Part shown: piece after piece, positions 14,878 to 22,864 of the stretch
Layout: each line of letters opens with the position of its first letter
Numbering within the stretch: position 1 is the first letter of the stretch
From: an uncultured Sutterella sp.
GTDB lineage: Bacteria; Pseudomonadota; Gammaproteobacteria; Burkholderiales; Burkholderiaceae_F
DNA length: 38,369 nucleotides
Reading direction: 5' to 3'
Assembly (NCBI GenBank): GCA_905206365.1
Contig: CAJLHF010000017.1
Location: 1 to 38,369 of the forward strand
Program-made: the position numbers and the translations under genes
The notes under the pieces: model-generated
Seen by the model: only the letters and a program-made list of their open reading frames with translations
What the model was told of the DNA's origin: nothing
Databases searched by the model: none

Positions 14878-15297
14878 TCAGAAAAGCTTTCGTACAACGA
14901 TCGTCACGGGAAAGCCGACGTGATTGTCGCTTTCGGAGTCTTCGCCGATGTCCAAGCTCACGATACGCCAGCCCGCATCTCGAATTTCGTCGATCGTGGC
15001 CGAAACGCCAAGATCGGCGCAGGCAAAGGGCACTTCCTTGATGCGCTGCAAAACCGTCACGGGTTTTTCGGACGCGCAACTTGTTTCCGCTCGGTACGGC
15101 GCGTCAATGAGCGGGTCGTGTTCGCCGCGCGACGCGTCTTCGCGCGACGTCGCGTCGGGACCGCCGACGACGTCGCCCGTGTAGTAGCTCGTCCCCGTCG
15201 AGCACCCCGCAAGGAGAAGAGCAGCGAGGATTCCCCCCCCAAGGGCGCGCGAAATACGGATCGGGCGCAAGCCCCGAGAAAAAAGCGATGTGGTCAC
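14878..15297 (-). CDS. Small lipoprotein of unknown function
   Basis: I do not recognise this family. The product, about 139 residues, has a positively charged N-terminus (LRPIRISRALGGG), a hydrophobic stretch and a lipobox LLAGC, so it is probably exported and lipidated. The mature part starts with a Gly/Ser/Thr/Tyr-rich linker (STGTSYYTGDVVGG). It then has a ~75-residue region with two cysteines and a sequence like ADLGVSATIDEIRDAGWRI that looks like a small alpha/beta domain. The start is uncertain: GTG at 15297 places the signal peptide correctly, but no Shine-Dalgarno is seen, and the frame stays open further upstream to 15405. A 17-bp perfect hairpin separates it from the large upstream gene. 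Confidence 0.6.
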   Translation of the reverse strand: MTTSLFSRGLRPIRISRALGGGILAALLLAGCSTGTSYYTGDVVGGPDATSREDASRGEHDPLIDAPYRAETSCASEKPVTVLQRIKEVPFACADLGVSATIDEIRDAGWRIVSLDIGEDSESDNHVGFPVTIVVRKLF

Positions 15298-15334
15298 GAT
15301 ACGCAATGTAAAACGAGAAGATAAGCGGCATTCA

Positions 15335-15373
15335 TTGTAGTCGGCAAAGCCTGTCGGGCTTTGCCGACTACAA
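15335..15373. repeat. Perfect 17-bp inverted repeat
   Basis: TTGTAGTCGGCAAAGCC (15335-15351) and GGCTTTGCCGACTACAA (15357-15373) pair without mismatch around a 5-nt loop. It lies between the stop of the large leftward gene (15402) and the lipoprotein start. Leftward transcription is followed by TGAATGCCGC, which is not a U-tract. Only the rightward direction has a short one (ATTTTCG). It could be a Rho-dependent or RNase-processing site. Confidence 0.8.
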
Positions 15374-15401
15374 ATTTTCGTTACGGTTTCCGCGCAAAAG
15401 C

Positions 15402-18400
15402 TCACGCCTTCGAGGAGCCGCCCCGACGCGCGCCCTTGCGGGCACGATCGGAGGCGCCTTTGCCGGGAACATTACTCTTGGGGTTCGTCTGCGCTTTCGA
15501 AGGCTGTCGGGGCTTTTGCCCCTTCGAAGCCTTCGAGGACGGTCCCTTTTTCCCCGAGGGCGACTTGTCGCGCATCGGCGGGATGCGAGCCCCCGAATAG
15601 GGATCGGTCCCGGAGCCGAACACATGTACGAAATGCGCCCGCCCGGTCAGTCCCGGCATGGTCTGCGGCAGGCTGAGCGAACCGTACGGATCGGGCGTGT
15701 AGACCCCGAACGAGGTCGCAAGCGGTGACGGAATGCCGTCTGAAATGCGGGCATTCTTCGATCGGGCCTTGGCTGCCTGACGCTCAGCGATCGTGCGGTA
15801 GTGAATCGAATTGCCGAAGTCGTCGTCAAGAAACTCCTCTTTCGGTTCGGGCAGCGCGCGGTTGCCGTTCACATCCCCGGCCTCGTCGCGCTCAAGGCGA
15901 CTCTGCGGACGAGGGAGCTTCGTCGATCGAGAATCGCGCCGCCCCTTGGCGCCGCGGTTTTTCTCACCCTTCTCCGCGTTCTTCGCACGCTTTCCGGTCG
16001 CAACCTTCGAACTTGCCGCACGACGGGACGCTTTCGCGCCCTCCGCTTCGACAGCAGGGGTCGAAATGTCGTTGGGCTTCGGAGCGTTCGAGAGAGTCGA
16101 CGCGTTCGGCGTCGCCGCTTCCGGTGAGTTCTGCGCGGTCTTGGCCGCCTCCGCATCGTCATTCAGCGCGGGCACCGCACCGGCGGCCGTATCGGTCGCA
16201 CGACCTCCCCGGGTGCGCTTTCCCGCGCGTTGCGTCGGCTTTTTTGCGTCCTCGCGACGACCGGGCCGCGCCTCGGCAGACTCGGCAACACTCTGCGGCG
16301 TCCGAGCGACGTTTTCCGCCTGTTCTCGCTTCCAGGCGACATGAGCGGCGAACGACTCATCGGTGACGCCGTAGTTCGAGCGCAACGCTTCGGGCACGTC
16401 GCCCGCATAGCGCATTTCGGTCTTAGCCTTCGCGTAGTACGCCTGGCGGTGGTTGCGACGCGCAAGTTCGAGACCGATGCGCGCGTTGTGCGCGCGCACG
16501 ATCGCCTCTTCGACGGGCGTTCCCGACAGGGACGCGACCTCCCCTCGGGGGATCTTCACCGAGCGATCGTGCTTTGCTTCGAACTTAAGCAATTCGGCGT
16601 CGACCGCCTCCGGGTCGCTCGCGCGCAGGGCTTCGAGTTCGGCTTCGGCGGCCGCCGAATCACGCTCGGCCTTGGTGAGCTGACGGCTCCGTCGTGCGAG
16701 ATCGCGCGCCGCGAAGTACACCTTGAAAGCACCGCGGGCGGCACTCGATTCGGGGGGCGTAAGTTCTTTTTCGTTGAACCGCACGAGCAGCACGGCGTCA
16801 TCGCTCGTCGCGCGTTGCACCGCGTTTTCGTTCGGAACGATGCGTTCGTTGCATTCCGTTTTTTCGGTGCGCTCGCGACGAGGCTCGGTGCAGGACTTTT
16901 TCTTCTTTTGTTCGGACGATTTGACCTCTTTGCGACGGACGGCCTTCGACTCATTGGCACGGACTTTCGACTTTTCGGTCTTGAGGCGTTCGCGACGCTC
17001 GGAGTCTTTGCGGTCGCGGGTGCTTTTGCGTTCCGACTTTTCCGGCATGACGCCCGTCGAATCGGACGGCAGGTGCGGCATGCGACGCATGCGGCGGTTT
17101 TTCCCCTGCTCGGCCACGAGCTGATGCGTGAGGCGTTCGCTCGCCGCATGACGACGTTCCGACGCGCGAAGGGCGGCCGAGGACGAGGAGAGCGGCTCCG
17201 TAATGACGATCTCCGTTTCGGGCGCGTGAACCTTCTCGGCAACGTAGTCCGCACGAATCGTTAACGTGCGCCGATGGTTTCCCTCGGTGTGAAGAGGCTC
17301 GGGGTGCTTCTCTTCGGATATTTCGGCATCCGCAACATCACGAGGCCCGTTCGAGAGTTTGTCGATGGTCGCAACGTCGGCGTCGCCCGGCACTTCGCCC
17401 GACGTCTTGGCCTCGATGTCGCTCGAAGCGTCCTCGGAAGCCTCGATCGCGGGGGCGAGCTCATCGAGCGGCTCGGCCTTCTCAATCGGTTCGGTCAGTT
17501 TGACCGTATCCGTCGGAATGGACGCTTCGTCCTTTTCTTTTTTCACCTCGCTCGAGCGGGTCGACTCGGACGCTTCGGACACGTCGTTCGAACGGAGAAA
17601 TTCAAGCGCGCTGTCGGATGCCGACTTACCCTCCGATACGCTCGCATCGGTCTCTGCGGTCGCGACGATCGATTCGACGCCTTCAGGCACCTTCACCGAC
17701 TCGGCCTTTTCGAGCCTGTCGCCCGATTCGGACCGCACCGGAATTTCGTACTGAGGCCCCATGAAGAAGGGGTGCAAAGCGGTCCATCGGCGCGCCATAT
17801 CGCCCGTGGCGGTCTCGAAGGGAACCGCGAACTGCACGCCGATGGGGTTGATGATCTGGCGCTTTCGGTCGAGATGGAGCGCTAGTCGTTTGAAGGCGGA
17901 GACCGTCTCGGAGATCACCAGAGCCACCGTCACGGGCGCCGCATCGATCGTGCCGCGACAGGCGGCGCGGGCGTTGTCCTCGGGCGAAAGCAGGCTCGGC
18001 CACAGGTAGGAGACGTCGTAGTCCGACGGCCACACTCGACGCGCCTCGATGTCCTGCAACGTAGCCGTCGCGATGCGGCCCTTCCAACGTCCTTCACCCA
18101 ACAAAAAGCGCTCACGCTCCTTCTCATCTTTGGTCACGAGCAGAATATTCCGGTAGCCGTTTTCTTCGCTCCAGTACCTCAAGAGGTCGTACATCATGTG
18201 CGGGAAACGGAAGTTCGCCGCCAGGAAGTAGTCGACGGTCCCCGGAATCGGACCCGGATCCGAATCGAACCACTCTTCCGCGTCCTTCACGACATCGCGG
18301 GCAATTTTTTCATAGCTACCGTCCTCGAGCGTGCTCGCCACGACGGCTTCGGGAAAGATGTTCGTCCACAGTTCGTAGGGTCTTGCACCCTCTTCGGCAA

Positions 18401-18875
18401 TCGATCGATCGAGGCGTTCGTAAATGACCGCCTCAATGTGTGAGACATCGCTTATGCGAGCGAACTCGACCATGCGCGCCAACGACCCGACCAGGATGTC
18501 GGGACGCTTGTTCTCGAGGTACGTTCGAAGTCTCTTTTCGGTGCGCTGGAACGAGAGATTGAGGATGCTGAGGTTCGTTCCCGCCGCGAGGATGTTGAAG
18601 CGTTCGACCACCTCTTGCCCCACGCCCACCGGCGGCGTCACGATGACGGCGCGCACGGGTCGCCCCTCCGGAGGAGGATTCTTCTGCAAGCGCGCGATCA
18701 GAGCCACGAGTAGCGCCGTAGTTTTACCCGCACCGTGCGGCGCGCAAACCATGATGCGCCGATTGCGCATCAACGAATCGATGATTCTTTCCTGCAGAGG
18801 CGTTGCTTCGTGCAGGCCGAGCGACTCAAGCGTTCGGAGGACTTTTTTCGTCAAACCGAATTTTTCAAAGGTCAC
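15402..18875 (-). CDS. Degenerate DEAD-box helicase-like protein with giant disordered tail
   Basis: The product is about 1157 residues. Residues 1-370 follow the RhlE-like two-RecA plan. The Q motif is present (FEKFGL and TPLQERI, Gln28), and so is motif I (APHGAGKT, Lys51). Motif Ia is TPPVGVG instead of PTRELA, TPGR is GSLAR, DEAD at 153-156 is ERLD, SAT is AST, and the HRxGRxGR site near DNARAACRG is lost. ATP hydrolysis and unwinding are therefore doubtful. Residues 371-1157 are low complexity: an acidic Ser/Glu-rich part, a Lys/Arg block (about 600-680), a probable helical domain (about 691-852), another linker, a Gly/Pro/Tyr-rich segment (about 1013-1100, FLDDDFGNSIHYRT onward), and a basic Lys/Ser tail. 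The GTG start at 18875 is inferred from the Q motif; the frame is open to 19298. RNA binding or scaffolding is a guess. Confidence 0.75.
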   Translation of the reverse strand: MTFEKFGLTKKVLRTLESLGLHEATPLQERIIDSLMRNRRIMVCAPHGAGKTTALLVALIARLQKNPPPEGRPVRAVIVTPPVGVGQEVVERFNILAAGTNLSILNLSFQRTEKRLRTYLENKRPDILVGSLARMVEFARISDVSHIEAVIYERLDRSIAEEGARPYELWTNIFPEAVVASTLEDGSYEKIARDVVKDAEEWFDSDPGPIPGTVDYFLAANFRFPHMMYDLLRYWSEENGYRNILLVTKDEKERERFLLGEGRWKGRIATATLQDIEARRVWPSDYDVSYLWPSLLSPEDNARAACRGTIDAAPVTVALVISETVSAFKRLALHLDRKRQIINPIGVQFAVPFETATGDMARRWTALHPFFMGPQYEIPVRSESGDRLEKAESVKVPEGVESIVATAETDASVSEGKSASDSALEFLRSNDVSEASESTRSSEVKKEKDEASIPTDTVKLTEPIEKAEPLDELAPAIEASEDASSDIEAKTSGEVPGDADVATIDKLSNGPRDVADAEISEEKHPEPLHTEGNHRRTLTIRADYVAEKVHAPETEIVITEPLSSSSAALRASERRHAASERLTHQLVAEQGKNRRMRRMPHLPSDSTGVMPEKSERKSTRDRKDSERRERLKTEKSKVRANESKAVRRKEVKSSEQKKKKSCTEPRRERTEKTECNERIVPNENAVQRATSDDAVLLVRFNEKELTPPESSAARGAFKVYFAARDLARRSRQLTKAERDSAAAEAELEALRASDPEAVDAELLKFEAKHDRSVKIPRGEVASLSGTPVEEAIVRAHNARIGLELARRNHRQAYYAKAKTEMRYAGDVPEALRSNYGVTDESFAAHVAWKREQAENVARTPQSVAESAEARPGRREDAKKPTQRAGKRTRGGRATDTAAGAVPALNDDAEAAKTAQNSPEAATPNASTLSNAPKPNDISTPAVEAEGAKASRRAASSKVATGKRAKNAEKGEKNRGAKGRRDSRSTKLPRPQSRLERDEAGDVNGNRALPEPKEEFLDDDFGNSIHYRTIAERQAAKARSKNARISDGIPSPLATSFGVYTPDPYGSLSLPQTMPGLTGRAHFVHVFGSGTDPYSGARIPPMRDKSPSGKKGPSSKASKGQKPRQPSKAQTNPKSNVPGKGASDRARKGARRGGSSKA

Positions 18876-19406
18876 GATGGTTCGCTGTGTTTTTGCAGAG
18901 CCGCGTTCCTCGGGCGGATAAGAGACCGGCGTCGAACATTTCCCGCTCGACGCATACGATCGAACCTCGAACGATGCGAACCGGCATCGTTCGGGACGAT
19001 CCCCGTAAAGAAGGGCGCTATTAACGGAAAGACCGGGCGGCGTCCGGATCAGGTCGACGGACGCGCATGCAACGGGCGGGACGAAGGTCGACCGCCCGGA
19101 ACGCCGAGAAGGAGCCCCGTCGGAGGAGCTCGATGCGTTCGGAATCGAGTGTTCCCTTTTCGGACCAGAGTCCGAACGCCCGTCATCGTTGACAAAGCGA
19201 CAAGCCGTCGCACGAGCCGGAAATACTCTCGGGATACACGGACGTAAATTTATCATATCGGTTCGGCGAACGCCCGCCCTCCCCAGCACGATCCGCACCG
19301 CTTTTTCTCGAAGGCCGTACGCACCCCGAGAACACGAACCGTGCTTCGCTACAATGTGTCTGCCCCGACCGGGGCATCGTCACCCGAACCTACAAAAGGA
19401 TTCCTC
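18876..19406. other. Divergent intergenic region without a recognised gene
   Basis: This 531-bp region separates the leftward DEAD-like gene from the rightward FKBP gene. The leftward frame of the DEAD-like gene remains open through most of it, but the encoded residues are rich in Cys, Arg, Pro and Ser and match no domain, so it is treated as a leader. An AT-rich patch near 19245-19260 contains TATGAT on the minus strand, a possible -10 element. If used, it would give a leader of about 370 nt. No operator was recognised. Confidence 0.4.
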
Positions 19407-20450
19407 ATGACCGCCTTCACCGAACTTCTCGTCGAAGAACTTTCTCCGGGCTCCGAGCTGCGAATCGCCGCGGGCGACACGGTCGCCGTTCATTACACGG
19501 GCCGTCTCACCGACGGTACTGTCTTCGACTCGAGCTACGAGCGCGGCGAGCCGATCGAACTGCCCGTCGGCGTCGGCATGGTGATCGAGGGCTGGGACAA
19601 GGGCCTCGTCGGTCTCGCCGAAGGGGGCAAGTACCGTCTCTCCATCCCCTCCGCCATGGGCTACGGCGCTCACGGTGCGGGCGATGCCATTCCGCCTAAC
19701 GCCGATCTTGTTTTCGACGTCGAAGTCGTCAAGATCGTCAAGGCCGACGCCCGCGCGGCTTCGGCAGGCTTTACCGAACTCGGCGTCGAAGAACTCGTTC
19801 CGGGCTCGGGCCAAACGGTGGCTGCGGGCGACACCGTGGCCGTCCACTACACGGGGAGCCTCACCGACGGCACCGTCTTCGATTCGAGTTACGAGCGCGG
19901 CGAACCGATCGAAGTCAAGGTCGGTGCGGGCATGGTGATCGAAGGCTGGGACAAGGGCCTCCTCGGCCTCGTCGAAGGCGGCAAATACCGCCTCTCCATC
20001 CCCTCCGCCATGGGTTACGGCCCCTACGGCGCGGGCGGTGTCATTCCGCCCAACGCCGACCTCGTCTTCGACGTCGAAATCGTCAAGGTCACGAAGCCCG
20101 AAACACGTGCGACGACGCCCGCCTTCACCGGACTCGGCGTCGAGGAACTCATCCCCGGGACAGGCCGCACCGTCGCTGCGGGCGACACCGTGGCCGTCCA
20201 CTACACGGGGAGCCTCACCGACGGCACGATCTTCGATTCGAGCTACAACCGCGGCGAACCGATCGAAGTCAAGGTCGGTGCGGGCATGGTGATCGAAGGC
20301 TGGGACAAGGGCCTCCTCGGCCTCGTCGAAGGCGGCAAATACCGCCTCTCCATCCCCTCCGCCATGGGTTACGGCCCCTACGGCGCGGGCGATGTCATTC
20401 CGCCCAACGCCGACCTCGTTTTCGAAGTCGAAATCGTCGGGATTCGATAA
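19407..20450 (+). CDS. Three-domain FKBP-type peptidyl-prolyl cis-trans isomerase
   Basis: This 347-residue protein consists of three tandem FKBP domains (about 1-113, 117-231, 235-347) with no signal peptide, so it should be a cytosolic proline isomerase/chaperone. Each copy has the full active-site set: HYTG, DGT(V/I)FDSS, the VIEGWDKGL core tryptophan, the tyrosine in AMGYG, and IPPNADLVF. The usual bacterial form is one such domain of 110-120 residues. The repeat period is 354 bp. Copies 2 and 3 share 142 identical bases, so this duplication is recent or homogenised; copy 1 is more diverged. AAAAGGA lies six bases ahead of the ATG at 19407, favouring it over an in-frame ATG at 19341. A strong terminator follows. 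Confidence 0.93.
   Translation: MTAFTELLVEELSPGSELRIAAGDTVAVHYTGRLTDGTVFDSSYERGEPIELPVGVGMVIEGWDKGLVGLAEGGKYRLSIPSAMGYGAHGAGDAIPPNADLVFDVEVVKIVKADARAASAGFTELGVEELVPGSGQTVAAGDTVAVHYTGSLTDGTVFDSSYERGEPIEVKVGAGMVIEGWDKGLLGLVEGGKYRLSIPSAMGYGPYGAGGVIPPNADLVFDVEIVKVTKPETRATTPAFTGLGVEELIPGTGRTVAAGDTVAVHYTGSLTDGTIFDSSYNRGEPIEVKVGAGMVIEGWDKGLLGLVEGGKYRLSIPSAMGYGPYGAGDVIPPNADLVFEVEIVGIR
19896..20391 (+). repeat. Near-identical tandem copies inside the FKBP gene
   Basis: Bases 19896-20037 are identical to 20250-20391 (142 bp, offset 354). Similarity continues with few changes on both sides, for example GACACCGTGGCCGTCCACTA in both copies. The first domain lies at the same 354-bp period but with more substitutions. 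Such a repeat can change copy number by homologous recombination and can collapse in short-read assemblies. Confidence 0.95.
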
Positions 20451-20512
20451 CCGGCAGAGTCCCTCCGACGCAACGTCCGAAAGGAACACGCACTGAGTAT
20501 GGAGGGCCCCGA

Positions 20513-20550
20513 AACAAAATGGCCGCCCCGAGGGCGGCCATTTTGTTTTC
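20513..20550. terminator. Bidirectional terminator between the FKBP gene and maf
   Basis: A perfect 15-bp stem AACAAAATGGCCGCC / GGCGGCCATTTTGTT (20513-20547) with a 5-nt loop has T-rich sequence on both strands. It separates convergent genes. Confidence 0.93.
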
Positions 20551-20572
20551 GAGACCAAAGATCGACACACCC

Positions 20573-21193
20573 TCAGGGAAAGACCGGTCGACCCGCTCGA
20601 GCGAGCACGTCGGCCGCTTCGCGCACCGGAAGTCCCATGATCCCCGTGAAACTTCCGTCGATGCGTTCGACGAAAACGCCGGCCAGGCCCTGAATCCCGT
20701 AGCCGCCCGCCTTGTCGAAGGGTTCGCCCGTCGCCACGTAAGCGTCGATCTCTCCTTCGGACAACGCCCGGAAGACGACGCTCGACGTACTCGTTCGCTC
20801 TTCGGCATCCTCAAGCGACGTCCCCGCCACCACCGTCGTTTGTACGAGATGGGCGCGCCCCGAGAGGCGACGCAGAAAAGCCTTGGCTTCCTCGGCGTCG
20901 GCGGGCTTGCCGAGCACCTCGTCACCGAGACTCACGACCGTATCGGCGGCAAGCACCGCCCCTGCGGGAAGTCCGAGTGCCTCCCGACGCGCAAGACCTT
21001 CGGCAAATTTCGTGCGGGCGGTACGGCGAACGTACGCCTCGGGTGACTCGCCCGCAAGGCGCTCTTCGTCGCCCGGGAAGTAACCCGCCGTATGCGCATT
21101 GCCGGCAATCACCGTCACACGGTAGCCCAACTGCTCGAGAAGCGCCTTGCGGCGGGGACTCTTGCTCGCGAGATAAACATCTTTCTCAGCCAT
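20573..21193 (-). CDS. maf: Maf-family nucleotide pyrophosphatase (YhdE type)
   Basis: This 206-residue cytosolic house-cleaning enzyme is expected to hydrolyse dTTP/UTP and modified pyrimidine triphosphates. The N-terminal SKSPRRKALLEQLG is the Maf substrate-loop motif, AADTVV contains the catalytic Asp, and KAGGYGIQGLAGVFVERIDG followed by GLP is characteristic of the YhdE subgroup rather than YceF. Translation starts at 21193 (MAEKDVYLASKSPRR), with AAGGGAA upstream. The longer in-frame extension has no support. It is the last gene of nadD-rsfS-rlmH-maf, 16 bp after rlmH. Confidence 0.93.
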   Translation of the reverse strand: MAEKDVYLASKSPRRKALLEQLGYRVTVIAGNAHTAGYFPGDEERLAGESPEAYVRRTARTKFAEGLARREALGLPAGAVLAADTVVSLGDEVLGKPADAEEAKAFLRRLSGRAHLVQTTVVAGTSLEDAEERTSTSSVVFRALSEGEIDAYVATGEPFDKAGGYGIQGLAGVFVERIDGSFTGIMGLPVREAADVLARAGRPVFP

Positions 21194-21209
21194 CGTGAGT
21201 TCCCTTTTC

Positions 21210-21677
21210 TCAAGCGCGGTGATAGGGGTGCCCGGCCAGGATCGACCAGGCCCGGTAGATCTGCTCGGCAAGGAGCACTCGCGCCATGGCGTGCGGAAGC
21301 GTCATGGCGGAAAGCCGGATCGTGGCTTTCGCCCGCGCCTTGACCTCGGGCGAAAGTCCGTCGGGACCGCCGATCACGAAGACGATCGCGTCCCCCTCGT
21401 CGCGCCAGCGCACGAGCGACTTCGCGAAGTCGACCGTCGTCAGGTCGCGTCCGTGCTCGTCGAGCACTACGACAAAATCGCTCTCGTCCAGGGCGGCTAG
21501 GATGCGCTCGCCCTCGGCCGCCATCAGGCGCGCAGGAGTTTGCCCGGCTCGGGGCTCGGTGCGGATCTCTTTCAATTCGACCGAAAAGCCCCGGGGAAAG
21601 CGTCCGAGATAGTCCTTGACGGCAGAAGCCGCCCAGTCGGCGATGTGCTGCCCGACCGCAATGATCCGGATGCGCAT
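21210..21677 (-). CDS. rlmH: 23S rRNA pseudouridine-1915 N3-methyltransferase RlmH
   Basis: This 155-residue SPOUT methyltransferase methylates pseudouridine 1915 in helix 69 of 23S rRNA using SAM. Family blocks are all visible: LDEHGRDLTTVDFA, the SAM-binding knot FVIGGPDG, and the C-terminal LPHAMARVLLAEQIYRAWSI with HPYHR. Length equals the E. coli protein (155). It starts 4 nt after the rsfS stop, so the two are probably translationally coupled. Confidence 0.97.
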   Translation of the reverse strand: MRIRIIAVGQHIADWAASAVKDYLGRFPRGFSVELKEIRTEPRAGQTPARLMAAEGERILAALDESDFVVVLDEHGRDLTTVDFAKSLVRWRDEGDAIVFVIGGPDGLSPEVKARAKATIRLSAMTLPHAMARVLLAEQIYRAWSILAGHPYHRA

Positions 21678-21681
21678 CGCG

Positions 21682-22080
21682 TCAGTTGTCCGACGGCGCG
21701 TGCGTGCGGTTGGGCATCAGGTGCGGGGTGCACTCGGCCTGAGCCTTCAGAAAGACTTCCTTGCCGCCCCAGATTTCTTCGAGGTTGTAGTACTCGCGCA
21801 CGGCGGGCTGCAGAACGTGACAAACGACCGAGCCGCAGTCAACGAGCACCCATTCGCCCGTATCTTCGCCTTCCATGCCGATGACGTCGCCACCTGCCTG
21901 CTTCACGCTCGAAGAGACGGAAAACGCGAGCGCGCGCGTCTGACGGTTCGAGGAGCCCGAAGCGATGACGACACGCTCGAACTGGTCGGTGAGTTTTTCC
22001 GTGTTGAAAACTTTGATGTCCTTGGCCTTGACGTCTTCAAGCGCCTCGACGACGATGCGGGTGAGTTCTTCCGTATTCAT
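21682..22080 (-). CDS. rsfS: Ribosomal silencing factor RsfS
   Basis: This 132-residue protein binds ribosomal protein uL14 and blocks 50S-30S joining in starvation. The N-terminus (ELTRIVVEALEDVKAKDI) and the block EGEDTGEWVLVDCGSVVCHV, then REYYNLEEIWG, are diagnostic of the RsfS/Iojap family. The tail after FLKAQAE is a short family-variable extension. No clear Shine-Dalgarno is seen; an 8-bp hairpin (22097-22116) lies just upstream. It lies between nadD and rlmH in the conserved order. Confidence 0.95.
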   Translation of the reverse strand: MNTEELTRIVVEALEDVKAKDIKVFNTEKLTDQFERVVIASGSSNRQTRALAFSVSSSVKQAGGDVIGMEGEDTGEWVLVDCGSVVCHVLQPAVREYYNLEEIWGGKEVFLKAQAECTPHLMPNRTHAPSDN

Positions 22081-22096
22081 ACTGAAAACATGTCTG

Positions 22097-22116
22097 CGGC
22101 CCGCCGATGCGGGCCG
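22097..22116 (-). repeat. Hairpin between nadD and rsfS
   Basis: CGGCCCGC-CGAT-GCGGGCCG is a perfect 8-bp stem with a tetraloop in the 103-bp gap upstream of rsfS. On the minus strand it is followed by CAGACATGTTTTC. It could be a weak attenuator reducing expression of rsfS-rlmH-maf relative to nadD. Confidence 0.55.
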
Positions 22117-22183
22117 GGATGAAACTTTTGTTTGGATCGGATGCCTCGCGGGCGTCCGAAAAATCCGTGCATTCTAACGGACT

Positions 22184-22864
22184 TCAGGGTCGCGCCGCCC
22201 GCACGTACAGGCGGTTTTCTCGAATGTAGCGCGCAACCGGATACGGGAGCCATCCGTCCGTTTCCCGCATGGCGTCCGGGAAAGCGGAGCGCGCAAAAAC
22301 GCGCCGCAGGGCACTGCTCGAAGCGGCGTGCGGGGGCATGTTGAAAAAGGCGATGCGCCCGAAGGCGCCCGCGTCGACGAGATCCCGCGACTCGACGATA
22401 CGCGATGCCGCATGTGCTTCAACGACGGGTTCGGCATGCGGCGTCTCGCCCGCGCGGCGGCAAACGGCAACGTGTGCGTAGTCCGTGAGCCGCTCCCAGT
22501 CGTACCACGTGTGGAGATTCCTCCACTGATCGCTCCCCATGAGAAGAACGAGCGGCACCGAGGGCCCGTAGCGACGACGCAACTTTTCAAGCGTGCGCAC
22601 CGTATAGGTTGGTCCCGTTTCGAGAAGTTCCGTCGTATCAACCGAGATGCGCTCTTCGTCTTCCAGAGCCGAACGCAACATCGCGAGCCGATGGTGCCCC
22701 GGCGTCACCCAGGTCTTCTGCCAGGGATTCCCTGCCGGAAGCAACTCGACCCGCATTACCCTCAGAGCGCACAGAGCCTCTCGGGCGAGCGCCAGATGGC
22801 CGGAATGGACGGGATCGAACGTGCCGCCGAGAAAGGCGACACCGCGCGGAATCTCAATCGTCAT
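22184..22864 (-). CDS. nadD: Nicotinate-nucleotide adenylyltransferase
   Basis: This 226-residue cytosolic enzyme transfers AMP from ATP to nicotinate mononucleotide in NAD synthesis. The nucleotidyltransferase signature GGTFDPVHSGH is at residues ~11-21, and the second motif is SSALRRVF in the ISSTxIR position. PAGNPWQK is the conserved substrate loop. The ATG at 22864 overlaps the stop codon of the upstream gene (TGATG), which points to translational coupling; the frame is open further upstream but without family similarity. Confidence 0.95.
   Translation of the reverse strand: MTIEIPRGVAFLGGTFDPVHSGHLALAREALCALRVMRVELLPAGNPWQKTWVTPGHHRLAMLRSALEDEERISVDTTELLETGPTYTVRTLEKLRRRYGPSVPLVLLMGSDQWRNLHTWYDWERLTDYAHVAVCRRAGETPHAEPVVEAHAASRIVESRDLVDAGAFGRIAFFNMPPHAASSSALRRVFARSAFPDAMRETDGWLPYPVARYIRENRLYVRAARP

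Noticed and set aside
18876..19298. N-terminal 141-residue extension of the DEAD-like protein
   Set aside because: It precedes the Q motif, which normally sits near the N-terminus, and its Cys/Arg/Pro/Ser-rich sequence looks non-coding. It is kept only as an alternative in the findings.
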